Positions 46,278 through 56,659 of a stretch of 64,000 nt of DNA are shown one piece after another (positions within the stretch are counted from its first letter, which is position 1; each line of letters starts with the position of its first letter). Source of the DNA: Hordeum vulgare subsp. vulgare (taxonomy: Eukaryota > Streptophyta > Magnoliopsida > Poales > Poaceae); NCBI RefSeq assembly GCF_904849725.1, contig NC_058518.1, forward strand, positions 410,633,081-410,697,080. Reading direction: 5' to 3'. The notes under the pieces were generated by a model. It saw only the letters and a list, made by a program, of their open reading frames with translations. It was not told the origin of the DNA and made no database searches. The position numbers and the translations under genes were made by a program.

Positions 46278-47597
46278 AAACCATGGATAGATACTTGGAA
46301 CAAGAAGATTTGTTGGGGAACATAATCCATGACGGACGTGATCCCTTTTTGTACCTCAACGACACCGATGGTCAAGAAGGAGAGGATGTCGGCTCCGGTG
46401 ATCCAACAATGGAGGAGGAACGAGGTCATGACGGCCTCGGTGGACGAATGGCGGAGGAAGGAGATCATGATGACGGCTCTGGTCAGCGAACGGAGGAGGG
46501 ACCCTTAACTGTTGCAAATTTCCGAGGAGGTATATATATATATATATATATATAGGATAAATTTTATCTACCACCGGTGGTAGTTACCACCACTTGCGTT
46601 TTGTATGTTGTATGGAGTATGTATCAAATTGGAGAGTAAGCATGCGTAGTATGTAGTATATAATCATGTTTAGGTAGTATATATACTGTTTTTTGGTAGT
46701 ATGTATCATATTTTGTGTATGCTCTTTTTTACATACAAATATATATGTATTTCACAAATATAATAAAAACTATGGGTCAACTTGTAATTTTTTCATGTAA
46801 CTCACTTTGAAAAATCTTGTATATAGTATATGAACATAATTAAAATAATAAATTAGTATATATACTCCCGCATGGTAGTATATTGAACATGTGGGGTAAC
46901 TACCCCTGGGTGGTAGGATGTATTTTTCATATATATATATATTAAGCCTGTGCTGACTCGATGCATTATATTTTTTGGTAACACTTCTTTCTTCTTTTAG
47001 CCCTCTGGATCGAGCCAAACTTCCGTAAGGAGACGAGGCTCGAGGAAAAGGTTGCACCAGGATAAAGGTTCACAATCACAAAAGTCACAGAAAATGGCCA
47101 ACCGATTGCTCCCACGTGGACCAAGAACCCATTAGTACATCAGTGCGGAGTTGTTGTCACGGACAACGTCCCGATCATAATCCATGAATGGAATAAGAAG
47201 AAGGACCCTGAAGTTTCTTATGTCCATGATAGACTGAAAGACGATCTTTGGACCTCGCTGATGAAAAATTTCAGCCTACCGCCAGAGGAGGATCCGAATA
47301 ACCAAATTATAGAGCAAAAGGTCAAGGCATTTGCACTTAAGTAGATGGCAGAACTATTCAAGAACTAGAGGAAACATTTGAACACAAAGTTTGTCAAGAA
47401 AGACGGGACTCCAGAGTTCATCGATAAATATGAGAAGATCAGAGATCACTGGCCCGCATTTGTGTCCTACAAGAAATCGAACAAGGGTAATCAAAGGTCA
47501 CAGACAAACAAGCGAAATGCTGCATTGAAGAAGTATCACCATATCATGGGTCAGATGGCTACATGAAAGCCCTACTTGATAAAGGGGTCCAACCAGC
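46278..47597 (+). pseudogene. CACTA A second gene, Ptta/En/Spm (Transposase_24-like)
   Basis: Exon 2 starts after TTGCAG at 46277: MDRYLEQEDLLGNIIHDGRD followed by an acidic Glu/Asp/Gly-rich region, ending at a donor GAG|GTATAT near 46528. A MITE-like insert fills the intron. Exon 3 begins at 47001 after CTTTTAG and, after a frameshift near 47066, reads KVTENGQPIAPTWTKNPL, HQCGVVVTDNVPI, EWNKKKDPEVSYVHDRLKD, EEDPNNQIIEQKVKAF, then two stops, KFVKKDGTPEFIDKYEKIRD and NAALKKYHHIMGQMA. This is the plant transposase family Ptta/En/Spm region. It is cut at GGGGTCCAACCAG (about 47597), where element B begins. Confidence 0.82.
46531..46930. mobile_element. TA microsatellite and MITE-like insert in intron
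   Basis: A (TA)n run at 46531-46553 is followed by GGATAAATTTTATCTACCACC...GGTGGTAGTTACC and closed by GGGGTAACTACCCCTGGGTGGTAGG near 46893-46920. The ends are imperfect inverse copies, enclosing about 340 AT-rich bases with repeated GTAGTATATA. Another TA run follows at 46930-46943. Probably a short DNA transposon relative; superfamily not assigned. Confidence 0.45.
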
Positions 47598-47933
47598 CTG
47601 ATGTGCCTCGTGTTCATCGAGGATGTTCAGGATTCCTGAGGGCCTCTGTCAGCTCATCCTTCTCTCTGTCGAGAATTAACGTCCCTTCCTGCGCTGCCTT
47701 GATTGCCTCCTGAAGCTTGGTGATGGGTATTGCAAGTTATTCGTTCGTCCAAACACACTTCCCTGAATCTGGATCCAAAGTTCCCTAACCCGAAAGAACC
47801 AAGTCCTTGACCAATGTGGCCAGTGCAATGTCGCTGGTTGGACCCCTTTAGCAAGCATGTCTTGCTCGATCACCTCCATCACGGATTACATCCCCCCAAA
47901 ACTCTTCTTGTTCCAATTCTTTGTCCATGGTTT
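47598..47933 (-). pseudogene. CACTA B second gene, internally deleted
   Basis: On the minus strand exon 2 starts at 47933 after TTTGCAG (matching A) with MDKELEQEEFWGDVIRDG. It then jumps directly to EQDMLAKGVQPATLHW and, after frameshifts, LDREKDELTEALRNPEH. The core Ptta region (about 47001-47560 of A) is missing. It breaks at CGAGGCACATCAGGCT, about 110 codons further into the gene than A does. Confidence 0.8.
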
Positions 47934-48228
47934 CTGCAAATATTACAACATGGCAATATACAATCATGAGAGATGGGTTAGTGGCAAACATGGACTTAAT
48001 ATCACAACAAGGAATCATATGCATATGAGCAATGGATTAGTGGCAAACATCGTCGAGGACTCCTCCCCCTCATGTATGATGAGTCGTCCTATATATCTTT
48101 CGAGAGAGGATACTTTGCGAGCTGCCTCTCTCATGCATGTTCGACACCCCCCCCCCACATGTAGAAGTTATCGGGGTATACTTTCAGGAGAGTACACTAT
48201 ATAGTATTATACATAACAATTACGGGTA

Positions 48229-48615
48229 GGGGCAGGAGGGGGTAGATCGACAACGATGCTCTTTCTTCTAGGGTTTGGGTGGCCTCGATAGTTGGTCGGG
48301 AGAGAGGACCACCTCTCTCCCATGCATGTCCGACACCCCCCTCATGTCGAAGTGATCGGGGAGGGGGTAGATCAACAACGACGCTCTTTCTTCTAGGGTT
48401 TGGGTGGCCTCGATAGTTGGTCGGGCGAGCGGACCTCCTCTCTCTCATGCATGTCTGACGTCCCTCCTCATGTCGATGTTATCGAGGAGGGGGTAGGTTG
48501 ACAGCGACGCTCTTTCTTCTAGGGTTTGGGTGGCCTCGATAGTTGTTCGGGCGAGCGGACCGCATCTCTGTCATGCATGTCTGATGTCCCCCTCATGTTG
48601 AAGTTATCGGGGAGG
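48229..48615 (-). repeat. Tandem repeat of about 127 bases in CACTA B
   Basis: Three units, each with GGGTAGATCGACAACGAYGC, TCTTTCTTCTAGGGTTTGGG, TGGCCTCGATAGTTG and CATGCATGTCCGACRCCCC. A fragment of the unit with a run of ten C (48147-48156) lies just upstream. It is in the intron of the second gene. Element A has a different, 22-base repeat in the corresponding intron. Confidence 0.88.
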
Positions 48616-49164
48616 GGATAAATTTTAACTTAGTGAGTCTTTTAATTAACTCATTTTGAATATATGAACATTTTAACTTAGTAACTTGCTAACTTTTAAC
48701 TAAGATGTGTATAGTGCGAGATTATAACTTGGTAAGTCCGAAACCCTTTATTATATAACAATAACATCCAACGAGTGACTGTGGTGCATTTGTTTTCTAG
48801 TGTGTGTGGTAACGTAATCAAGTATATATCAACTATAGGAATGCGAGCTTCAAATTTTCATTTAAAAAAAGTAGCTTCACATTTTCATTTCCAAAAAGAC
48901 TTGCTTCACATTTTCATTTAACAAAAATACTACCTTCATATTTTCATTTCAAAAATAGAGCACATTTCCACAAAACATATCTTCTCTCAAAATGGGAGCT
49001 TCACATATTCATTTCAAAACACATCATGCATATGCAAAATTTAACATTTGTGTCTCTATCTAAAAAACAGAGCACATCTAAAAAACAGAGTACATTTTAT
49101 ACATCTCATCTCATCTCATTATGCAACACAAATTCATCTATCTATTCATCTAATGGTCACGTGC
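48616..49164 (-). repeat. AT-rich intron with short tandem repeats, CACTA B
   Basis: No gene. At 48847-49015 the unit AGCTTCACATTTTCATTT with an A-rich spacer repeats four to five times (about 36 bases). 49061-49095 has a duplicated AAAAAACAGAG(C/T)ACAT. Confidence 0.75.
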
Positions 49165-49315
49165 GAGCATGGCAGGAGAAGTGGCAGCAGGGGACCATGG
49201 CTGGAGTAGTCGCAGCAGGGGCGAGCATGGCCGGAGCAGTGGCAGCACGGGACCATGGCCGGAGCAGTCGTAGTAGGGGCGAGCATGGCCGGAGCAGTGG
49301 AAGCAGGGGGGCTTG
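49165..49315 (-). repeat. GC-rich 33/66-base tandem repeat, CACTA B
   Basis: GAGCATGGCCGGAGCAGTGG and GACCATGGCCGGAGCAGTCG alternate about five times. Element A has a single unit at the matching place (about 24968-24990), so it expanded in B. It lies just after the donor of exon 1. Confidence 0.85.
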
Positions 49316-49333
49316 GGAAAGGGGGGAGCTCAC

Positions 49334-49560
49334 TGAGGGCACAAGGATGGAGCTGTGGAGGCCGACGACAACGAGGAGTGGGCTCGGGGATAAGCGGCGA
49401 TGAGGCGTAGGGCGCGCGAGGAGGTCCGGCGCCGACGATGGTCAGCGGGCTCGAAGACGGCAGGGCGTCGGCGAGGGCGTCGATGAGGGGAGACGGCGTG
49501 GTCGGGCAACCTCGCAGCGTCGAGGTGGTTGTTGACGCCGTCAGGGGAGAGGAGGAGAAG
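49334..49560 (-). pseudogene. CACTA B second gene, predicted exon 1
   Basis: A GC-rich Pro/Ala/Arg-rich stretch similar to 24704-24935 of A, ending at a donor CCCTCA|GTGAGC. It lacks an ATG at the place used in A. Conservation of the splice donor between arms is the main evidence that this is an exon. Confidence 0.45.
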
Positions 49561-49596
49561 AAACTGGATTGAGGATTGGAAAAATTGCAAAGTCCC

Positions 49597-49770
49597 GCTT
49601 ATATACCCAACCCTTTAGTCCCGGTTGGTGGCTCCAACCGGGACTAAAGGCCCCCCTTTAGTCCTGGTTGTAGCCACCTTAAGCCCGGTTGGTGGCTACA
49701 ACCGGGACTAAAGGGGGGCCTTTAGTCCCGGTTGATGGCACCAACCGGGACTGAAGGCGTGCGGCTGGCA
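49597..49770 (-). promoter_or_regulatory. Internal hairpin repeats and second promoter of CACTA B
   Basis: A TATA box (TATATAAG on minus, 49597-49605) is followed upstream by strong hairpins: TTTAGTCCCGGTTGG with CCAACCGGGACTAAA at 49614-49648, and more inverted pairs at 49680-49760. It matches 24480-24655 of A. Confidence 0.7.
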
Positions 49771-50169
49771 TGGCGTCGCACGGGTGGATGTTTAGTCCCA
49801 CCTCGCTAGCTGAAAGGAGTCGAGAGTGGTTTATAAGTGCGGCTGCGCCAACCCTCTCGAGCTCCTCTCTTATGCACGCATGCGGGCCCAAACACACTCT
49901 CTCTCTCTGTGGGCCTACTAGGCCTGTTGCGGGCCTCCATCCTGGCCTATCCAGCGTGTAGGGTTTCTAGTCGTATGCAAGCCCATGGTGGGTGAGTAGG
50001 CGACATTTTTTTATTTTTTTAACTTTAAAACTTTTTAATTCTGGTTTGTGGTAGCAACAAGCTAAAAACGTAGAGCTTTTGAGTGATTCTTTTTGCTTTA
50101 GGTCACAAAAACTATAAACTTTCTGTTAGTGCAAGTAGTTTCCAAATTTGAATTCTTTGCTATTAATGT

Positions 50170-52290
50170 TTTAGTTCATTCGTTTTAGTTAATGTTTTAG
50201 TTGATTCTTTTTAGTTCATTCTTTTTCGTTAATATTTTAGTTGATTATTTTTAGTTCATTCTTTTCAACAAATAAATACTTTGATAATTTTAGTTAACAT
50301 TTTATTGATTCTTTTAGTTCATTCTTTTTAACAAATCAATACTTCGATAATTTTAGTTAATTTATTTTGATTCTATTTAGTTCATTCTTTTTTGCTATTA
50401 GTTTATTCTTTGAGCTAAATGACCCGGAAATAGAAAAGCACTAAAAATTAAATCTAAAAAGTTTTAAAGTTGGCATGGTATCATGATTTCACCCATATAG
50501 CATGTGCTAAAAAGTTGAGAGGGTTACGGCAAAAATTGGATGTACTTCGTGTACAAAAAGGACAATCTCTTTCGAAGTTTGACGGTTTTGGACAAAAACT
50601 CATCTGTTATAAAGGGATTTTTTAACTTATTTCAACTCCAGCCTTTTGTGTGTTCACCATGCACCATTCAAAGCCACATCATCAATTTTCAACCCTTTCT
50701 GACTTATTTTGTATTTTTCATGCATTTACTGGTTTTTGTAGCTAAATGACCCTGAAATTGAAAAGCACTACAAATGAACTCTGAAAAGTTTGAAAGTTGG
50801 CATGGTATCATGATTTCACCCACACAGCATGTGCTAAAAAGTTGAGAGGGTTATGACAAAAACTGGATGCATTTCGTGTACAAAATGGACAATCTCTTTC
50901 GAAGCATCACTGTTTCGGATGAAAACTCCTTTGTTACAAAAAGATTTCATTTTTTTGAACTTATTTCAACTCGAGAATTTTTGTGCGTTCAACATGCACC
51001 ATTAAAAGCCACATCATCAATTTTCAACCCTTTGTGACTTCATTAGGTATTTTTCATGCATTTACTGATTTTTTTTAGCTAAATGACCCTCAAATTGAAA
51101 AGGACTACAAATGAACTCTTAAAAGTTTTAAAGTTGGCATGGTATCATGATTTCACCCACATAGCATGTGCAAAAAATTGATAGGGTTACGACAAAAACT
51201 GGATGCACTTCCTGTACAAAATGGACAATCTCTTTCGAAGTATGAGGGTTTTAGACGAAAGCTCATCCGTTACAAAGGGATTTCATTATTTTGAACTTAT
51301 TTCAACTCCACACTTTTTGTGCGTTCAACATGCACCATTCAAAGCCTCATCATCAATTTTCAACCTTTTCTGACTTCAATTGGTAGTTTTCATGCATTCA
51401 CTGATTTTTCTTGAGCTAAGTGAACGTGAAACAGAAAAGCACTACAAATGAACTCTGAAAAGTTTCAAAGTTGGCATGGTATCATGATTTTACCCACATC
51501 GCATGTGCTAAAAGCTGAGAGGGTTATGGCAAACACTGGATGCACTTCGTGTACAAAATTGACAATCTCTTTCAAAGTATTAGGGTTTCAGACGAAAACT
51601 CATGTGTTACAAAGGGATTTCATTTTTTGAAATTATTTCAACTCCAGATTTTTTGTGCGTTCAACATGCACCATTGAAAGCCACATCATCCATTTTCAAT
51701 CCTTTCTGACTTCATTTGGTATTTTTCATGCATTTACTGATTTTTTAGATTAATGACCCTAAAATTGAAAATCACTACAAATGAACTCTGAAAAGTTTGA
51801 AAGTTGGCATGATATCATGATTTCATCTACATAGAATGTGCTAATAAGTTGAGAGGGTTACCGCAAAAACTAGATGAACTTCGTGTAAAAAATGGACAAT
51901 CTCTTTCGAAGTATCATGGTTTCGGACGAAAACTCATCTGTTACAAATGGATTTCATTTTTTGAACTTATTTCAACTCCAGACTTTTTGTGAGTTCAACA
52001 TGCACCATTCAAATCCACATCATCAATTTTCAACCCTTTCTGACTTCATTCGGTATTTTTCATGCATTGACTAATTTTTGTGAGCTAAATGACCCTGAAA
52101 TTGAAAAGCACTACAAATGAACTCTGAAAAGGTTGAAAGTTATTATGGTATCATGAGTTCACCCACGTATCTTGTGCTAAAAAGCTGAGAGGGTTACGAC
52201 AAAAACTGGATGCACTTCATGTACAAAATGGACAATCTCTTTCGAAGTATCACAGTTTCGGGCGAAAAATCATCTACTACAAAGGGGTTT
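50170..52290 (-). repeat. Tandem array of about 330-base units, CACTA B
   Basis: Units are marked on plus by GGACAATCTCTTTCGAAG near 50561, 50889, 51221, 51561, 51893 and 52229, about 5.5 units, against about four in A. The AT-rich TTAGTTCATTCTTTTT part (50170-50400) corresponds to 24021-24250 of A. No coding potential; open frames in the array are short and repetitive. Confidence 0.9.
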
Positions 52291-52295
52291 CATTT

Positions 52296-54573
52296 CTTCA
52301 CGTAATCAAATCCATCATCAGAGCCATCATCAGAATAGTTGTGGAGAGAAAGTCTTCACTTTTTCTTCATGTGTGCCCCTTGCTTATTGATCGTGATATT
52401 GAAGAAGGATGGTGGGAACACCAGCTCGAAACTGACATTGCACGAAATCACTCTTTAACCTTGGTATGATTTCTGGATCGATTACCTTGTGAGAGATTGC
52501 ATTAAGGAATGCACATAGCTTCACAATGGCTAATTGAACATTTTCGGTAGAAGCCCCCTCAATGCAAGCTGAACCAGTTGCGTCATAATCACGTGGCAGT
52601 CATGACACTTTAGGTTATGGAAATTTTTCTCTACCATATTTATTATTCCCTTTATATTGGACGAGAAGCCAGACATGACCTTCATACCGAGCAGACATTC
52701 AAAGAATTTCCTTCTCTTCTTTGGTAAGAGCGTTGCTGGAAGGACCTTCATACTCCTTTGAATGCATGTCGTCTTTTTCGTGCACACGTTGTTGGTCCTC
52801 CCGTGCCTCCGGTGTATCTTTTGTCTTCCCATACACGCCCAAGAAGCCTAGCAGGTCCACGCAAACATTATTCATCATGTGCATCATGTCGATTGCAGAG
52901 CAGCCGTCTAGGTATTTCCAATAGGGTAGGTCCTAAAATATAGATTTCTTCTTCCACATGGGTGTGCGCCCCTCAGCGTCATTCAAAAGATTGTCCGCCA
53001 GGACCCTTTCCACATATTACTTTTAAATCATTGACCATATCAAGTATGTGATCACTAGTACGGAGGGCGGGCTTCTTCCGGTGATCTTCCTCACATTTGA
53101 AATGCTTGCCTTTCTTTCAACATTAATGGTTGGTCGGAAGAAATCGACGATGTCCCAGGTACACATTCTTCCTACATTTGTCCAAATATATACTTTTGGT
53201 GTCATCTAAATAGGGCGTGCATGCGTGGTATCCCTTGTTTGTCTATCCTAAAAGGTTACTGAGAGCAGTCCAATAATTGATGCTTACAAACAACAACACA
53301 TGTAGGTTAAATTCTTGATGTTTGTGCTCATCCCATGCACGTACCCTTTTCCATTCCAGATGTGTAAAAGTTCTTCAACTAATGGCTTAGGTACACATGA
53401 ATGTCGTTGCCGGGTTGCTTAGGGCCTTGGATGAGCACTGGCATCATAATGAACTTCCGCTTTATGTACAACCAAGGATGAAGGTTATAGATACATAGAG
53501 TCACTGGTCAGGTGTTATGCCTGATGCTCTTCTCCCGAAAAGGATTAATGCCGTCTGCACTTAAAACAAACCATATGTTCCTTGCGTCACGTGCAAAGTC
53601 CCCCTACCTTCTCTCAAATTTTCTCCACTACGACCCATCAGCGGGTGCTCTCAACTTCCCGTCTTTCTTATGGTCTTCCTTGTGCCATCGCATCAACTTG
53701 GCATTCTCTTTATTTATGAACAAACGTTTCAACCGTGGTATTATAGGACCATACCACATCACCTTTGTAGGAATCCTCTTCCTAGGGCGCTCGCCATCAA
53801 CATCACCAGGGTCACCTTGTCTGATCTTATACCGCAATGCACCGCATACCGGGCATGCGTTCAAATCCTCGTACTCACAGCGATAGAGGATGCATTCATT
53901 AGGGCATGTGTGTATCTTCTTCACCTCCAATCCTAGAGGGCAGATAACCTTCTTTGCTTTGTATGTACTGTCCGGCAATTCATTGTCCTTTGGAAACTTC
54001 TTCTTCATTATTTTCAGTAGCTTCCCAAATCCCTTGTTAGATAAACCATTCTCTGCCTTCCATTGCACCAATTCCAGTGTGGTATCGAGCTTTGTGTTGC
54101 CATATTTGCAGTTTGGGTACAACCCTTTTTGTGATCCTCTAACATGCGCTCGAACTTCAATTTCTCCCTTTCACTTTCGCATTATTTCTGTGCATCGACA
54201 ATGACCCGACGGAGATCTTTATCGGTCACATCGTCTAGTGCCTCCTGATCTTCAGCTTCCCCCGTTGCAGTATCACCGTATTCGGGGAACATAGGATCCG
54301 GATAGTTGTCATCATCCTCTTCTTCAATCTCTTCCATCATAACCCATCTTTCTCCGTGCTTGGTCCAAACATAATAGTGGGGCATGAAACCCTTCTCAAG
54401 TAGGTGGACATGAAGGGTTTCACGGAATAGTAATCCTTCTTATTCTCACAGTTAACACATGGACAGTACATAAAGCCATTTTGCTTGGTTGCCTCGGCCA
54501 CGCCGAGAAAATTACACAGTCTCGTAATGTACTCCAAAGTGCGTCGGTCACCGTACATCCATTGGCGGTTCAT
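52296..54573 (-). pseudogene. CACTA B TNP2-like transposase
   Basis: Minus strand from the ATG at 54573: MNRQWMYGDRRTLEYI continuing in frame through GVAEATKQNGFMYCPCVN (the frame that A has lost), then shifts. Pieces: HYYVWTKHGERWVMMEE, MYPNCKYGNTKLDTTLELVQ, KKIHTCPNECILYRCEYEDL and CPVCGALRYK up to 53628. The core around 52940-53500 is stop-ridden. DUF4218 starts near 52560 and breaks at about 52396, joining directly to the extreme C-terminal part matching 22622-22720 of A. About 1 kb of transposase sequence is thus deleted relative to A without its LTR. Confidence 0.85.
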
Positions 54574-54765
54574 GTGTATTACGAAATTAAGTATATCAAA
54601 AATCATTGCACAACATCATGAATCGAGAAATGACCAAATTAATACAAGTTCATCTATACATTTAAACCAAAGTACAGTAGTGATCAAATGTTATTACTGC
54701 AAAAAAAAATACATAAAATGCATATATAGTTCTCATAAAATAACATACAACTATGTACAACATAT

Positions 54766-55235
54766 AATGCAACAACAAATGTGATCAAAATCGCAACTAA
54801 AGTAACAATTGACCCAACAACATAATGATACCAAGCCTCTTTATGAGTGCATATTTTCTAATATTCCTAATCTTCAAGCGCATTGCATCCATCTTCAAGC
54901 GCATTGCATCCATCTTCAACCGCATTGCATCCTTCTTGATCTTGTGATCATCGACGACATCAGCAACATGCAACTCCAATTCCATATTCTTCTCCTCAAT
55001 TATTTTCAATCTTTTCTTCATGTAATTGTTTTTTTCAACTAAATTCAACCTCACCACAAGAGGGTCGGTTGGAATTTCCGGTTCACATACCTCCTAGATA
55101 AAAACATCCATTTCACGTTGGTCGGCATAATTGTCATAAACACTAATTAAATGAAACAAATAGTTATAAAAGAAAATATACAACGTTTGAATCATAGGCC
55201 GGACGAGGGCCGACCTGGGCAAATACCAAAACCAT
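54766..55235 (-). pseudogene. CACTA B copy of the coiled-coil/membrane-tail gene
   Basis: Exon 1 at 55235-55185 (MVLVFAQVGPRPAYDSN, exactly the 51 bases of A's exon 1), donor GTTGTA, acceptor ATCTAG, exon 2 from 55093 (EVCEPEIPTDPLV, IIEEKNMELELHVADVVDD, heptads of KMDAMRL type). A one-base loss near 54850 shifts the frame before the hydrophobic tail, which is still legible in another frame as HYVVGSIVTLVAILITFVVA. Conserved structure in two diverged elements argues that this is a genuine gene of the family. Confidence 0.7.
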
Positions 55236-55802
55236 CGCACTATATAATAACAAACAATAATGAAAGTAATAAATTTATACACGTATCTATCTAAATCATA
55301 AAAGTAAGATTTTTTGTTTTAGAAAGAAGATAAGAACAAGAGTCTCACCACGGTGGTGCCGGCGACGAGATCGGCGCGGGCGATCGACAATGGCAAGGAC
55401 AGGGACGGGACGACACCCTACACATGTGCACACTCTAAGAAGTTAATTTAAGCTCATATTGTGCATATAAATCAAAATAACTTCCACGTACACTCCTACA
55501 CTAAAACCCATAAACCACTCTACTTCTAGAGCATTTGAAATGAGCTAAACTAGGAGTGAGAGATGAAAGGATGAAGTAGCTAACCTTTTGGAACACTTGT
55601 ATAGTTGATGCACCGCCAAACCTAGAAAAATCTTGAGGAAAATGGAGCTTGGATATCGAGCTTGGAGAGGAGAAAGCTTAAGTGTGGCTCGGGCATTTCA
55701 TCGAACACCTCATGTGCATGCATAGAACGGTGAACAGAGCAGGGCATGCACACCTCCCACACTGCCCAAAAAAATAGAGGAGAGGGTGGGCATGGGCGAG
55801 GG

Positions 55803-56097
55803 TATATATAGGCATGTCTCTGGTCCAGGTTGGTGGCCTGAACAGGGACAAAACAATGACCTTTAGTCCCGGTTCCAGCCACCAACCGGGACTGAAGGTT
55901 CTGCACCAGGAGTGAGGACCATTGGTCCCGGTTCGTGGTTCGAACCAGGACCAAAGGGGTTATACGTACCGGGACCCCGGCCCGGGCTGGCGCCCTGGCC
56001 TCACAACCGGGACTGATGCACCCATTGGTCCTGGTTCGTCAGAACCGGGATTAAAGCTCTTATCTCGCCTAGACCGAATCCCTGTTTTCTACTAGTG
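55803..56097 (-). repeat. 5' terminal and subterminal repeats of CACTA B
   Basis: Terminal TTTTCTACTAGTG on plus, AACCGGGACT/AGTCCCGGTT pairs through 55850-56060 and the TATA box at 55803-55810. The order of motifs follows 11753-12048 of A. Confidence 0.88.
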
Positions 56098-56659
56098 GGA
56101 CATCAAACTTAGACATAGAAACTACAAGATTATATTAGTACTATCGAGCAAGCTAGGTAGTAGCCAGCCCGGTGGATGGATTCTTGGAAAGAGACTCACG
56201 GGAAGCTAACTTACATGGCCAGGAACCGTGCCTCCATGGCACTACCTTCCGGAATGCATAACCCATTAAAGCAGTTGTGCCACCAAATAGAGATCCGGGA
56301 GTTGCACGGCCGCTTCATGCTCCTGGTCGCGTCTACGTCCGACAACAAGCCTCATAGCACCCAGCACTCCCTGTCCCATCATGTCCTACTCCTAGTCATA
56401 GTGTCGAGCTGGCATCATGCGCCCTGCCATCCATGGCATGGAAGAGGTGTCTGTCATGTTCGTGGTTCTACACGAGGTCGGCTTGATGCTAACTAGATAT
56501 ATGTGTGGATGTGGTATAGTACGTGGTGAAGACATAAGGCTAGATATTTTTCTTGGGTGTGGAGTGTGGACGGATGAATTCATGCCATGTCATCAATCCA
56601 AGGTTTCAATCTCTTCACGAGTAAGAACTGAGTACACACATGTGTGCTTTCTTGCCATT
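56098..56659. other. Unassigned sequence right of CACTA B
   Basis: Moderate GC, with no recognisable domain. The frames here (up to 106 residues) do not resemble known proteins and have no support from composition or splice signals. It may be host DNA or part of the CACTA element that ends at 58125. Confidence 0.4.

Larger units (their letters stand above)
11753..47597 (+). mobile_element. CACTA element A (DTC, En/Spm type), 3' end missing
   Basis: It starts with the terminal motif CACTAGTAGAAAA and a set of TTTAGTCCCGGTT repeats. In order it carries a small two-exon coiled-coil gene, a TNP2-like transposase, an array of about 330-base repeats, a second set of hairpins with a TATA box, and a Ptta/En/Spm-type second gene. 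Removing the insertions (15112-19691, 20621-22141, 25522-45998) leaves about 9 kb. It stops abruptly inside the second gene at about 47597, where element B begins in the opposite orientation. No 3' terminal repeat is present. Left flank trinucleotide: TAA. Confidence 0.9.
47598..56097 (-). mobile_element. CACTA element B, inverted relative to A, 3' end missing
   Basis: Its 5' terminus is at 56097 (minus strand CACTAGTAGAAAACAGGG). Reading leftward it repeats the plan of A: subterminal repeats, TATA box, coiled-coil gene, TNP2-like transposase, about 330-base array, internal hairpin promoter, second gene. It has internal deletions in the transposase and the second gene and no nested retrotransposons. 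It ends inside the second gene at about 47598. Divergence from A is substantial, so the two are separate family members, not a fresh duplication. The right flank is GGA. Confidence 0.88.

Noticed and set aside
11753..56097. One single giant CACTA element with matching ends
   Set aside because: Both ends are 5' ends, the arms are diverged homologues, the halves meet inside the same gene, and the flanks TAA and GGA do not match.
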